This document shows positions 1-8,480 of a DNA stretch of 64,000 nucleotides, one piece after another. The position numbers were made by a program, and so were the translations under genes. Position 1 is the first letter of the stretch. Every line of letters starts with the position of its first letter. The notes beneath the pieces were generated by a model. It worked only from the letters and a program-made list of their open reading frames with translations, searched no databases and had not been told where the DNA came from. This DNA is from an uncultured Bacteroides sp. (GTDB lineage: Bacteria > Bacteroidota > Bacteroidia > Cytophagales > Cyclobacteriaceae), in NCBI GenBank assembly GCA_902168185.1, contig CABHOV010000061.1, positions 1-64,000 on the forward strand. The letters are read 5' to 3'.

Positions 1-1963
1 AACCACCGGAGATACTAAACTTGCGCTTGGTAAGTTTACCGTTCTTGGTGATAAATGTATTGTCATCACTGCCCGATGGAAGATTTTTGATATCACCTTC
101 GTATATATATACTTTGTCCAGAATATAGGACATCAGTTTTCTATACTTCTGATCGTATTCAATAATCTCCGTTGCCGGGAAGGCGTTGTCGTATATACGT
201 CCTGGAGTCGACTCGAACTTCTCGAATGAATCCAGTATAAAGAAGTGAGCCTTACCTTTAGCAGCATCACTCAGAATGTTTACGGCATCGTATGCTTCCG
301 ATTCGTGTTCAACAATATAGTAGTTGAGGTACTGTTCGAGGTAATTCTCGATGGCAACTCTATACTCTTCAGATGTAGTAAGTATATCGGAGAGTAGGGG
401 AGCATTTTTTCCTACTTTCTTCCTTAAAAACTTGATCGCTTCCGGGAAACCTTCCAGGTTCTCTACCAGTGACTTGGTAAGGTTGAATTCATTCTGACGT
501 GCATCGAGTTTACGACCCGTTACGTTCATTTCTTCGCGTATCATCTCGATGGTTTTTTCCATCGCCACAATGCGCTCCTGTACTACTTCCTCTTCTTTCT
601 TTAGTCTGTCCTGATCGGCATTGCGCACATTGAGTTCATCCTGCAATACTTTAAGTTTGTTTTCAAACTCTACAAGACTCGCGCTCTGCTGTGATGAATC
701 CGAAGCTGTTTTTTCAAGCTCTTGTTTGAATGACGAAACCTGGATCTCACGGATTTCAACACCTTTGTTGATCTGAAAGCTTTCTTCTTGCTTCTCGCGT
801 TGTACTCTGCGCAGTGAATCTGCCTGCGTTTGCAGTTCAGTTGTAATTCTTTTTTGCTCTTCGTATTCGCCTTTGAGATGCTCCAGTTTATTGGTCATCT
901 CTGCTAATATACTCTCAGCCGAATCCCTTTCGGTTTCCAGACTCTGTATACTAAAGCGTGCACGTTCGTTGCTCTTACGATCTTGTTCAATCTGGTCACG
1001 GAGACTAGCGGCACGATCGTTCAAATACTTGAGACGTTCATTCTTGATCTGCTTCTCACTTTCATACTGACGGATCTTCGAAACAAATTCATTGATCGCC
1101 TTCTGACGTGAGCTTAAAGTTTTTTCTTTGAGTACAAGTTCAGCTTTAGCTTTTTCAATGGCAGCTTCTTTCTCTGCGATCTCAGCAGCCATTGCTATTT
1201 TACGATCGTTCTCTTCCTGTACCTGTTGATTGATGATGTTGAACTTGTCTTTCTGTTTGCTCACCACCACCTTCGCCAGCGTGATACTTTTCTGTTTATA
1301 CTCTTCCTTGATCTTATAGTAATTCTCCGTCTGCTTCGCCTGCTTCTCTAGCGACTTCATGTTCTTCTCAATCTCAAAGAGAAGATCTTCTACACGCTCC
1401 AGATCGGCATCGGTATCTTCGAGTTTCTTTAGCGTTTCTTTTTTGCGCTTCTTGAACTTAGATATACCGGCAGCTTCTTCAAACAACATTCTGCGCGAGC
1501 TGTCTTTATCATTCAACAGATCATCCACCATGCCCAACGCGATGATGGCATATGTGTTCGATGCAACCCCCGTATCGAGAAACAAATTGGTTATATCTTT
1601 CAAGCGACACGTTACACCATTCAGCAAATATTCACTTTCACCCGTGCGATATAGTCTGCGCGTAATGGTGATCTGCGAATATTCTGTAGGAAGTATATTC
1701 TTCGTGTTGTTGATGGTAAGCGATACTTCCGCCATCTGCTGCGCACTGCGCCCACTGGTACCGTTGAAGATCACGTTCTCCATTTTCTCGGAACGCAGGG
1801 CACTTGTTTTCTGCTCGCCCAAAACCCAACGGATGGAATCCACCACGTTTGATTTTCCGCATCCGTTCGGCCCAACAATACCGGTGATTCCTTCATCGAA
1901 GTTGATCACCACCTTGTCGGCAAAACTCTTGAAGCCTTTGATCTCCAGTTTCGCTAATTGCAT
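1..1963 (-). CDS. smc: Chromosome segregation ATPase SMC, N-terminal part (cut by window edge)
   Basis: SMC forms the ATP-driven ring that, with ScpA and ScpB, condenses and separates chromosomes. About 654 codons are visible and the rest lies beyond position 1. The protein starts MQLAKLEIKGFKSFADK, the usual SMC opening, followed by Walker A GPNGCGKSN at residues 31-39. A long heptad-rich coiled coil follows (roughly residues 170-500). The hinge then begins near residue 520 with APLLSDILTTSEEYRVAIE. The start at 1963 is the only one giving the canonical N-terminus. A Bacteroidota-type promoter lies about 180 bases upstream. Family assignment is secure; the second coiled coil, signature motif and Walker B are not visible here. 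Confidence 0.97.
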   Translation of the reverse strand, partial: MQLAKLEIKGFKSFADKVVINFDEGITGIVGPNGCGKSNVVDSIRWVLGEQKTSALRSEKMENVIFNGTSGRSAQQMAEVSLTINNTKNILPTEYSQITITRRLYRTGESEYLLNGVTCRLKDITNLFLDTGVASNTYAIIALGMVDDLLNDKDSSRRMLFEEAAGISKFKKRKKETLKKLEDTDADLERVEDLLFEIEKNMKSLEKQAKQTENYYKIKEEYKQKSITLAKVVVSKQKDKFNIINQQVQEENDRKIAMAAEIAEKEAAIEKAKAELVLKEKTLSSRQKAINEFVSKIRQYESEKQIKNERLKYLNDRAASLRDQIEQDRKSNERARFSIQSLETERDSAESILAEMTNKLEHLKGEYEEQKRITTELQTQADSLRRVQREKQEESFQINKGVEIREIQVSSFKQELEKTASDSSQQSASLVEFENKLKVLQDELNVRNADQDRLKKEEEVVQERIVAMEKTIEMIREEMNVTGRKLDARQNEFNLTKSLVENLEGFPEAIKFLRKKVGKNAPLLSDILTTSEEYRVAIENYLEQYLNYYIVEHESEAYDAVNILSDAAKGKAHFFILDSFEKFESTPGRIYDNAFPATEIIEYDQKYRKLMSYILDKVYIYEGDIKNLPSGSDDNTFITKNGKLTKRKFSISGG

Positions 1964-2342
1964 GCTCTTTAGTTAGAGGTTGTTTGTTTTAAGTCCATAG
2001 ACAATCGCAATACATCCATGGTTGTGTGGAAGAGTGGGAGTGACGTTCCCTCCTGAATTTCAGTTTGTTACAAGTGAAATAGTTCGTAGAAGTCAGCCTA
2101 CTGCTATTGTTTGTTGCCTACTGGAGCCAGTGGGGGAAGTCGGCAAAGATAAGATTCTGCTTTTGGCAATTCAAAATAAAAAATGTTTGTGTTGTAAGCT
2201 GCTGAGATTGAGCACAAAGACTTATTTTTTGCTTGATTTAAACTGAATTTCAGTCAACGATTTTTATGATCAGCAATTCAAGGTGCTTGCGATTCTTTAA
2301 GGGCTGTCGCAATTAACGGTTGCCAAAGAATAATTTGAGTTC
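1964..2342. other. Intergenic gap between smc and the methyltransferase remnant
   Basis: No convincing gene. It holds the smc leader and promoter on the minus strand. A 74-codon frame on the plus strand (2022-2246) overlaps that promoter and resembles nothing I know. The 11-mer ctgaatttcag occurs twice, near 2055 and 2245; I see no function for it. Confidence 0.5.
2144..2175 (-). promoter_or_regulatory. Bacteroidota-type promoter for smc
   Basis: Read on the minus strand, TTTG (2175-2172) is followed by a 20-base spacer and TATCTTTG (2151-2144). This fits the TTTG / TAnnTTTG consensus of the Bacteroidota primary sigma factor. It predicts transcription from about 2140 and a leader of about 175 bases before the smc start codon. 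Confidence 0.6.
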
Positions 2343-2610
2343 ATGAGAATTATTCCAGGAAGATCGGAAGACGTTCCTTCGGACATCCTTTATTTTTCCT
2401 ATACCCTCCTTTATTTACATCACTCTAACAGAGAACGGGATATAGCTGAGGTATTTATTGTTTAAACCAGGAGGCAGTTTAGTATTTGAGGTAATCCATC
2501 CAGAAGTCTTTCTCTCTTTATATAAGAGAAATCAATATAAACCATTTGACTTCAATAGATCGTTGATGATGTTAAGCTTATTTGTCATTAAACAAGAGTT
2601 TTATCGTGTA
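2343..2610 (+). pseudogene. Decayed class I SAM-dependent methyltransferase remnant
   Basis: Two frames join into the second half of a small-molecule methyltransferase. Frame one (from ATG 2343) reads SEDVPSDILYFSYTLLYLHH then SNRERDIAEVF, matching the stretch after motif II and the helix before motif III in Methyltransf_11-type enzymes. Near 2457 it runs out of frame. The adjacent frame continues with FKPGGSLVFEVIHPEVF, the classic LKPGG-strand motif. The SAM-binding motif I (DxGxGxG) and everything upstream are missing, so this cannot be an active enzyme. The far end runs into the antisense of the FkbM gene and is not clearly homologous beyond about 2610. A sequencing error could explain the frameshift but not the missing N-terminus. 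Confidence 0.6.
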
Positions 2611-3430
2611 TTGTTTCCTTTTTACAATAAATCATTACTTCATCCACATCGCCATATAGTATATCTTTCGAAAGCTGACAAGTAAAATCATGCTCTTCTA
2701 AATTTAGAATTAGTTTTTCTATAGGGATATTAAGAATAGCAGGATGATATTCAATGATCATCTTTTTAATTAAATGTGACTTGCCGTTTCTCAGAATATC
2801 ATCGATGATTTTTATTTCAGATCCTTCCACATCCATTTTTATCAGATCGATTGTTTCGTCGATATAGTCTGATATCTTTTTTGCGTCAACAGTCTCCTTG
2901 TCGGTCTTATCCTTCGATGGTATTAAACTCATGGTCAGTAAGCCAGAGGTGCTATTTTTATGCAGTAGCGTTTTTTCTTCTTTATCGCTTAAGGCAACGT
3001 TGTAGAGGGTTACTGTTGTCAATTGATTTTTGTGAATATTTTCCTGTAATAGTTTAAATGCCTCGGGATCGGGTTCGAATCCTATTATTCTGCAAAATAG
3101 ATTGACTTTTTTAAAGTATAATATTGCCAGGCCTATATTACTACCACAATCAATAATGAATGGTTCTGAGGAGGGTTCATATTTATAAAGTTGTGATATA
3201 AATATTTCCTCTATCAGATGTAGTATCTGCGGATAGCTAGAGAAACTGATTTTGTAACCAAGGATATGTCCCGTCTTTATGCTTGATTTTTCTGACGACC
3301 CAATTTTATGAAAGGCTATCGATCTGATAACAAGCCTGAAGTAATCGTGCAGTAATTCGAATTTGCTATAGCTATATTTTGATGAAATAATCTTACTAAT
3401 AACCTTACAAAGGTGTTTAAGGTATTTCAT
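2588..3430 (-). CDS. FkbM family methyltransferase
   Basis: A 280-residue SAM-dependent methyltransferase of the FkbM family. These usually O-methylate sugars in polysaccharides or natural products. The SAM-binding motif I reads FIIDCGSNIG (residues 91-100) and motif II IIGFEPDP (about 115-122). The family core DLIKMDVEGSE, which follows motif II in FkbM proteins, is present, as is the C-terminal block DVDEVMIYCKK. The first 85 residues are helical and are not recognised. The gene is alone between a decayed methyltransferase and a divergent secreted-protein gene. It looks AT-richer than the housekeeping genes around it, which would fit acquisition by transfer, though I did not compute this. 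The substrate cannot be inferred. Confidence 0.85.
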   Translation of the reverse strand: MKYLKHLCKVISKIISSKYSYSKFELLHDYFRLVIRSIAFHKIGSSEKSSIKTGHILGYKISFSSYPQILHLIEEIFISQLYKYEPSSEPFIIDCGSNIGLAILYFKKVNLFCRIIGFEPDPEAFKLLQENIHKNQLTTVTLYNVALSDKEEKTLLHKNSTSGLLTMSLIPSKDKTDKETVDAKKISDYIDETIDLIKMDVEGSEIKIIDDILRNGKSHLIKKMIIEYHPAILNIPIEKLILNLEEHDFTCQLSKDILYGDVDEVMIYCKKETIHDKTLV

Positions 3431-3641
3431 GCTGCTTTAGTTGGCTGGTTGTCGTCTTTGCTGCGCATAGCTGAATTATCTTGTCAGGTTTTCCTTACAA
3501 TTTTACTTAAACTATTTGAGATGTGAGAGATATTCCAAATCTTGTGGAGGTTTTTAATCCTAACCTGACTTACCTGTGATTCTCTTTACACCTTGGGCGT
3601 ATATAGAGGACTATATAACCTATTTACCCTGTAAAGGAAAT

Positions 3642-4247
3642 ATGTATAGACTTTGCTTTGTTCTAGTTATTATACTATCTGCTCAATATACATTTGCTCA
3701 AGATACAGTTCGCTATATAGGCACTCGAGGAAAGGGCAGGACTGTATCCTTTCAGGGAGCAGACTACTCCGTACAAATTTATAAAAAGGAAAAGCGTGCT
3801 GGCGTGCCTGAGCGGACAATGTACTTTGATAAAGTGTACTACCGATTTCAATATTTAGGTGATGGCGTCACTAAACTTCTTCGTTCAAATGAGGTTGTTG
3901 CTACTCGGAAGGATGATAGCGTGTTTGTGAATGGCAACGTTTATAGTACGATCTATGATCAGAAATATCACGCTTACGATTTTAAACAAGACACTTCGAA
4001 TGTGTTAACCGTGCAGCACTGGGTGAGCAATTCTACGGATTACAATGACTTGTATGATATCGATATAGCTATATATAAAGAGTTTCCGGATGTGCAGATA
4101 TTGCAATTGTTTGGTTTTGAAACAGTAAGTAAGCACATAAAGGCCAGTGGCATCTCTCCGTTAGCAAGAATTATTATTGCATCGGCAACGGTCACTGCTA
4201 TTGGAGTATCTATAAGCTCGGAATTGGAGGACGATGATACGTTGTAA
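3642..4247 (+). CDS. Secreted protein with a C-terminal hydrophobic segment, function unknown
   Basis: About 201 residues. I chose the ATG at 3642 because it is preceded by AAAGGAA and begins a clean signal peptide, MYRLCFVLVIILSAQYTFAQ, with cleavage likely after AQ. An upstream in-frame start at 3576 would bury the signal peptide behind 22 extra residues. The mature part is beta-rich with many Tyr, Lys and Asp residues. Near the C-terminus SPLARIIIASATVTAIGVSI could be a membrane segment, followed by the acidic tail SELEDDDTL. I do not recognise a family. It stands alone with about 185 bases before ychF. Confidence 0.6.
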   Translation: MYRLCFVLVIILSAQYTFAQDTVRYIGTRGKGRTVSFQGADYSVQIYKKEKRAGVPERTMYFDKVYYRFQYLGDGVTKLLRSNEVVATRKDDSVFVNGNVYSTIYDQKYHAYDFKQDTSNVLTVQHWVSNSTDYNDLYDIDIAIYKEFPDVQILQLFGFETVSKHIKASGISPLARIIIASATVTAIGVSISSELEDDDTL

Positions 4248-4403
4248 ACCTGTTGGCTCTTAAATTTAGGAAGTCTTTGTATAAAACTTGGTAGCTGCCC
4301 TGATGACTTAAATTTGATTTTGGTATTTGACTGTGCTGGTTCCAGTACCGTGTCTAAAGTAATTCACCCAAAATAATCCTTTCCCAAATCTCACCATCCG
4401 ATT

Positions 4404-4411
4404 ATATTTGC
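4404..4411 (+). promoter_or_regulatory. Candidate -7 element for ychF
   Basis: TATATTTG fits TAnnTTTG and lies 21 bases before the ychF start codon, predicting a leader of under 20 bases. No clear TTG is seen at the -33 position. Confidence 0.45.
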
Positions 4412-4432
4412 GGCCTCAATAAATAAACGATC

Positions 4433-5530
4433 ATGGGACTTCAATGCGGGATTGTTGGTTTGCCAAATGTTGGAAAGTCGACTCTCTTTAACTCTATTTC
4501 TAATAACAAGGCAGAGGCTGCCAACTTTCCGTTCTGTACCATTGAACCTAATGTAGGGGTGATCTCCGTTCCTGATCCTCGCTTGAAAATCCTCGAAAGT
4601 CTTGTAAAACCACAGCGTGTACTGCCGACCACAATCGAGTTTGTTGACATTGCTGGTCTTGTGAAAGGTGCGAGCAAAGGTGAAGGATTGGGCAATCAGT
4701 TTCTTGGAAACATCCGCCAGGTTGATGCCATTGTACACGTGGTGCGTTGTTTTGAAAATGATAATATCGTTCACGTGGACGGACGAGTAGATCCTGTAGC
4801 CGATAAGGAAATTATTGACACTGAACTTCAGTTGAAGGATCTTGAATCTGTAGAGAAGAAAATCAGCAAGACTGAAAAAGCAGCCAAAGGTGGTGATGCT
4901 AAATTGAAGAAAGAATTGTCAGTACTTCAATTATACCGTGATACTCTGTTGGCCGGTAAGAATGCGCGTACACTAAATGTAGACGAGGAGGATAAAAAGG
5001 CTGTTGCCGATCTTCAGTTACTTACGGCGAAGCCAGTGATTTATGTTACAAATGTGGATGAAGGTTCGATCCATACCGGTAATAAATTTGTCGATGCTCT
5101 TAAAGCTCATGTTAAAGATGAGAACGCGGAAGTTGTGATCATCAGTGCCGCGATCGAAGCTCAAATTGCAGAGCTCGAAAGTGAGGAAGACCGCGCGGTG
5201 TTTTTAGCAGAGTATGGTTTGAAGGAATCCGGACTCAATAAATTACTCAGTGCATCGTATCATTTGTTGGAACTCATCACTTATTTCACGGCAGGCGAGA
5301 AGGAAGTAAGAGCATGGCCGATAAAAAAAGGATGGAAGGCGCCTCAAGCTGCCGGAGTTATCCACACCGATTTCGAAAAAGGATTTATTCGGGCCGAGGT
5401 TATCAAGCTATCTGATTATCAACAGTATAAAACGGAACAGGCTTGTAAAGAGGCTGGTAAAATGTCGGTGGAAGGAAAAGAATACGTTGTGGCAGATGGT
5501 GATATCATGCATTTCCGCTTCAACGTTTAA
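4433..5530 (+). CDS. ychF: Ribosome-associated, redox-responsive ATPase YchF
   Basis: 365 residues, the usual length for this conserved Obg-family P-loop protein, which binds ribosomes and preferentially hydrolyses ATP. The G1 loop GLPNVGKST is at residues 8-16. G3 is in DIAGLVKGASKGEGLGN. The base-specificity motif reads NVDE instead of the GTPase NKxD, which is the hallmark that gives YchF its ATP preference. A helical arm occupies the middle, and the C-terminal TGS domain includes RAEVIKLSDY and ADGDIMHFRFNV. A hairpin terminator follows, so it is probably monocistronic. Confidence 0.97.
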   Translation: MGLQCGIVGLPNVGKSTLFNSISNNKAEAANFPFCTIEPNVGVISVPDPRLKILESLVKPQRVLPTTIEFVDIAGLVKGASKGEGLGNQFLGNIRQVDAIVHVVRCFENDNIVHVDGRVDPVADKEIIDTELQLKDLESVEKKISKTEKAAKGGDAKLKKELSVLQLYRDTLLAGKNARTLNVDEEDKKAVADLQLLTAKPVIYVTNVDEGSIHTGNKFVDALKAHVKDENAEVVIISAAIEAQIAELESEEDRAVFLAEYGLKESGLNKLLSASYHLLELITYFTAGEKEVRAWPIKKGWKAPQAAGVIHTDFEKGFIRAEVIKLSDYQQYKTEQACKEAGKMSVEGKEYVVADGDIMHFRFNV

Positions 5531-5580
5531 AGTTTCCTTACAAATATCTTCAACCTGTCTTTTTTTTTCTTAGCTTTATA

Positions 5581-5614
5581 AACCGCTCACATTCAGTGCT
5601 GAGCGGGTTTTTTG
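5581..5614 (+). terminator. Intrinsic terminator after ychF
   Basis: AACCGCTCA and TGAGCGGGTT pair around a ten-base loop with one bulged G, followed by a T-run. It separates ychF from the cas6-like gene. Confidence 0.75.
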
Positions 5615-5651
5615 CTTGGGTAAACTATAACCCCGACTAATTTTTTTTGGC

Positions 5652-6452
5652 TTGAGAACCAGGATCATTTTTTCACTGAAAAACAGGGGAGCGTACGTGC
5701 CGTTTCACCACCAATATCTGTTGGCGCAGGTAATCAAAGGACTTTTAATATTCGGTCCGGAGAAGAGTTATGTTGAATTCAATCAATATAATTTCTCGGG
5801 ATTAAAGGGGCAGACGAAAGTCAGTCGTAAAGGACTTCACTACTTTTCATCAAAGGTTACACTTGTATTTGCTTGCTCGGATCAGGCGTTCATGGATTAT
5901 TTCCTGGCGCGTCTTTTTGAACAGAAGGAGATCATCGTTGGCAACTTGCACCTCGTTCCCGAAGCGATGGAACAGGAGGAACCAGTAAAGATCAGTGATG
6001 AATCACGGTTCTTATGTATATCCCCAATCGTAGTTATACCCGCAGCTTTTAATGACGAAAGCGGAAAGAAATTCGTGTCTCCGGAGAGTGATGAATTCTC
6101 AGATTTACTCTACGATTCTACGTTAGCCCGCATGGAGGCGCACGGGAAATATACTGCGGAGCAGTTAACATCTTTTTATAAATTTCAGATCGTTCCCGAT
6201 CACGACTATATACAACGCATTCAGGCTTCTCATAAAAAGTTTGCACGCATCTACCCGTTGTATGACAGCGATGTGAAATTTGAAGTGAGAGGATATACTT
6301 TTCCATTCACACTATATGCGGCTAAGGAAGTACAACAGTTTGTGTATGAAAACGGTTTAGGTTATTTCACGCACAAGGGTTTTGGTATGCTGGATGTTGC
6401 CAACAACGACTCGATCCAACGTACTACACAGCAGGAAATGGTTTACGCTTAG
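5652..6452 (+). CDS. cas6: Stand-alone Cas6-like RAMP endoribonuclease
   Basis: 266 residues with the Cas6 architecture. The N-terminus MRTRIIFSLKNRG leads to the conserved VPFHHQYLLA segment (His19, His20). The body fits two ferredoxin-like RAMP domains. The C-terminal glycine-rich signature GLGYFTHKGFG (GxGx5GxG) follows, then MLDV. Cas6 normally cuts CRISPR precursor RNA inside the repeat. The start is TTG at 5652: an in-frame stop lies just upstream, and this start gives the family's typical N-terminus, whereas any later start removes it. There is no CRISPR array or other cas gene in the window. It sits after ychF and ends with a 4-base convergent overlap with the T9SS plug gene. It may process an array elsewhere in the genome or another RNA. 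His19/20 are candidate catalytic residues by position only. Confidence 0.85.
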   Translation: MRTRIIFSLKNRGAYVPFHHQYLLAQVIKGLLIFGPEKSYVEFNQYNFSGLKGQTKVSRKGLHYFSSKVTLVFACSDQAFMDYFLARLFEQKEIIVGNLHLVPEAMEQEEPVKISDESRFLCISPIVVIPAAFNDESGKKFVSPESDEFSDLLYDSTLARMEAHGKYTAEQLTSFYKFQIVPDHDYIQRIQASHKKFARIYPLYDSDVKFEVRGYTFPFTLYAAKEVQQFVYENGLGYFTHKGFGMLDVANNDSIQRTTQQEMVYA

Positions 6453-7726
6453 CGCGGATTCGCTTCCAGTCTCAGGTATCCGATTAGTAGGTCGGCTTGT
6501 GGTTGAAACGGTCTATAGTATACAAAGATCTCGTACTGATTTTCTGTTTCGAAATGACTCCCTTCAAGTTTATAGGGATCCACACCAGGTGCCTTCACTA
6601 TATATTGATAGTCGTACCATCCTTGTTTCAATAATACATCTGCTACATAACTGTTTTGCGCAGTGTCGTAATGCATTTTATTTTCCTGGTTTAAATTCCA
6701 ATAGTTAAACGCTCCGGCTACATATACATCACCTTTCATAGGAGAAGACGCCAGCGTGAAATTTACCTCAACATAATTCGCGTAAGCCATGTCGCGATAG
6801 TCGTAGTTATCAAGCGTAAAGCCGCCATTCAAATCGTTATACTGTGCATAGGCTTCGTCTTCACGTGACTTGTCTTTCTGAATATAGGCTTTGAAGGGTT
6901 TAACTCTCTTGTCCATGTGGTCAACGTTGCGTCCGGGATAGTTGAGTGATCGCAAATCAAAAAAGCGAAATTCATTTCCACCTTTAAACATCAATGCATC
7001 ATCGAAGAAACGATATTCAATTTCTTTTTCGATCTCCCTTACAAAACTTGGTTTTACGTTTGACGCTTGGTTATCCCAGCGCTGGTTCTGTCGGATGTTC
7101 ACGTGTACATCGGTGAGCGGATTAAGAATGTTCAGGTTCTTATAGTTTACCGTGAAGTTGATCTGTTGATTGAGGTCTGCAATTCTACCAGGGCCAATCA
7201 GGTTTCCATTTTGTGTAAAGCTCACTTGTGTATCAAACACCATAAAACGCCTGGTGAGAATGATGTCGTCTTTATTGCTTCCGCGATATACAGCCAATAC
7301 ATAATTGCCGGGTAGCTTCACCGTTGGCAGTGTGAATTTATAGTGGATATAGGGCACATGGGTATCGACTGAGAATTCATAAGAGTTGATCGGGAATTCA
7401 TTATACATAGTCATATAATCGAGATCCTGTAAAGTGGATTCCGTCCAGTTATGGTTACAATGAATCACCTTTGCATAATACGAGTCGTTCTGATTTCGGA
7501 GATCATCGAATTCCAAAATGAGGTTGGCCTGCCCAAGTGTAGTAACAGCAGGGTTCAGTGTATTTCCGGAAGCGTATAGCTGTACCGTTTTAATCTGCGG
7601 TTCATACGCCCGATCAATTAGCTGAAGTGTTTTAGGATTCCCTTCAGAATTAAGCGAACTTTGAGTAATCGGAGTACAGGCAGTCGCCAGAAAAGTTAAC
7701 AGGATGGGGAAATACAGAATTCTCAT
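6449..7726 (-). CDS. Type IX secretion system plug protein (DUF5103 family lipoprotein)
   Basis: 425 residues. The N-terminus MRILYFPILLTFLATAC gives a lipobox with Cys17. Stretches such as VIHCNHNWTESTLQDLDYM and NEFPINSYEFSVDTHVPYIH are characteristic of the DUF5103 family, whose member Plug closes the lateral gate of the T9SS translocon SprA. The protein is beta-rich throughout. The C-terminal third holds an early-set/CBM-like fold (DVYVAGAFNYWNLNQENKM). It is expected at the outer membrane. The gene stands alone in its orientation, with a -7 element about 70 bases upstream. Its presence supports an active T9SS in this organism, consistent with the sorting domain seen on the DUF1501 protein at 29751-31502. 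Confidence 0.85.
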   Translation of the reverse strand: MRILYFPILLTFLATACTPITQSSLNSEGNPKTLQLIDRAYEPQIKTVQLYASGNTLNPAVTTLGQANLILEFDDLRNQNDSYYAKVIHCNHNWTESTLQDLDYMTMYNEFPINSYEFSVDTHVPYIHYKFTLPTVKLPGNYVLAVYRGSNKDDIILTRRFMVFDTQVSFTQNGNLIGPGRIADLNQQINFTVNYKNLNILNPLTDVHVNIRQNQRWDNQASNVKPSFVREIEKEIEYRFFDDALMFKGGNEFRFFDLRSLNYPGRNVDHMDKRVKPFKAYIQKDKSREDEAYAQYNDLNGGFTLDNYDYRDMAYANYVEVNFTLASSPMKGDVYVAGAFNYWNLNQENKMHYDTAQNSYVADVLLKQGWYDYQYIVKAPGVDPYKLEGSHFETENQYEIFVYYRPFQPQADLLIGYLRLEANPR

Positions 7727-7795
7727 TCGTTCAAAACAGGTTTAATTGCTGCGGGCTTCGATCAAGAGGCAAAGGAAAAAAGAATTTGGTAAAAT

Positions 7796-7803
7796 CAAAG
7801 CTA
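7796..7803 (-). promoter_or_regulatory. Candidate -7 element for the T9SS plug gene
   Basis: TAGCTTTG on the minus strand fits TAnnTTTG and lies 70 bases before the start codon. No convincing -33 TTG is seen. Confidence 0.4.
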
Positions 7804-7922
7804 AATACCGGCTGGCTCTCTTCAGACTTCGTTTTATAGCCAGGAATTCATGACTTTGTGACCATTCCAACTTTTTAGTTTCAGATAGTGTCTAAATTCA
7901 AAATGGCCGGATTATCGGATTA

Positions 7923-8480
7923 ATGCTCAACGAAAGCGAGCTTATAGAAGGATGCCGAAAAGGTAGCAGGGCTTCTCAACGAGCTTTGTACGATCGGTAT
8001 TGCCGAAAAATGCTGGTGGTTTGCTTACGTTATTCGAAAACAACAGCTGAAGCAGAAGACATTCTGCAGGAGGCATTTGTGAAAGTATTTCAGGGGATCG
8101 AGAATTTCAGAGGAGATTCGAAACTGGAAACCTGGATAACCCGGATCATGGTGAATACTGCGCTTAACGCCAACCGGAAAAAACTCTATCTCTTACCCAT
8201 GGTCGATATTGAAGAGACCAACTTACCGGAAGAAGAAGTTAGTATTTCCGGAATACACTTTACTCAGTTACTCGAAATGATACAAGCCCTGCCTCCAGGG
8301 TGTCAGATCGTTTTTAACATGTTTGCCATTGAAGGATTTAGTCATAAAGAAATAGCCGAACAACTCGGTATATCAGAAGGTACATCGAAGTCGCAGTTTG
8401 CTCGTGCCAAGAGTTTGTTGCAGCAACGATTATTAAAGGAGTCAACGTATTACGAACGATATGGAGAGTCGAAAATTTGA
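7923..8480 (+). CDS. ECF-type RNA polymerase sigma factor
   Basis: 185 residues, the usual ECF length. Region 2 runs from about residue 8 to 90 (EAEDILQEAFVKVFQ, then FRGDSKLETWITRIMVNTAL). Region 4 holds a helix-turn-helix, HKEIAEQLGISEGTSKSQFARAKSLL. There is no C-terminal extension. Its last 20 bases overlap the start of the next gene, which encodes an anti-sigma-like membrane protein. This gives tight translational coupling and makes that protein the likely regulator. Its targets probably include its own operon, but no promoter motif for it could be identified upstream. Confidence 0.95.
   Translation: MLNESELIEGCRKGSRASQRALYDRYCRKMLVVCLRYSKTTAEAEDILQEAFVKVFQGIENFRGDSKLETWITRIMVNTALNANRKKLYLLPMVDIEETNLPEEEVSISGIHFTQLLEMIQALPPGCQIVFNMFAIEGFSHKEIAEQLGISEGTSKSQFARAKSLLQQRLLKESTYYERYGESKI

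Noticed and set aside
2022-2246. 74-codon frame upstream of smc
   Set aside because: It overlaps the smc promoter, has no family resemblance or ribosome site and an odd Cys-rich composition.
2458-2685. 75-codon frame as an intact gene
   Set aside because: It lacks the methyltransferase N-terminus and its end is antisense to the FkbM gene; it is better read as part of a pseudogene.
4391-4774. 127-codon minus-strand frame over ychF
   Set aside because: It lies opposite a certain gene in the mirror frame and has no recognisable domain.
5531-7922. CRISPR array near the cas6-like gene
   Set aside because: No direct repeats of 25-40 bases with regular spacing can be found on either side; the flanks are ordinary intergenic and coding sequence.
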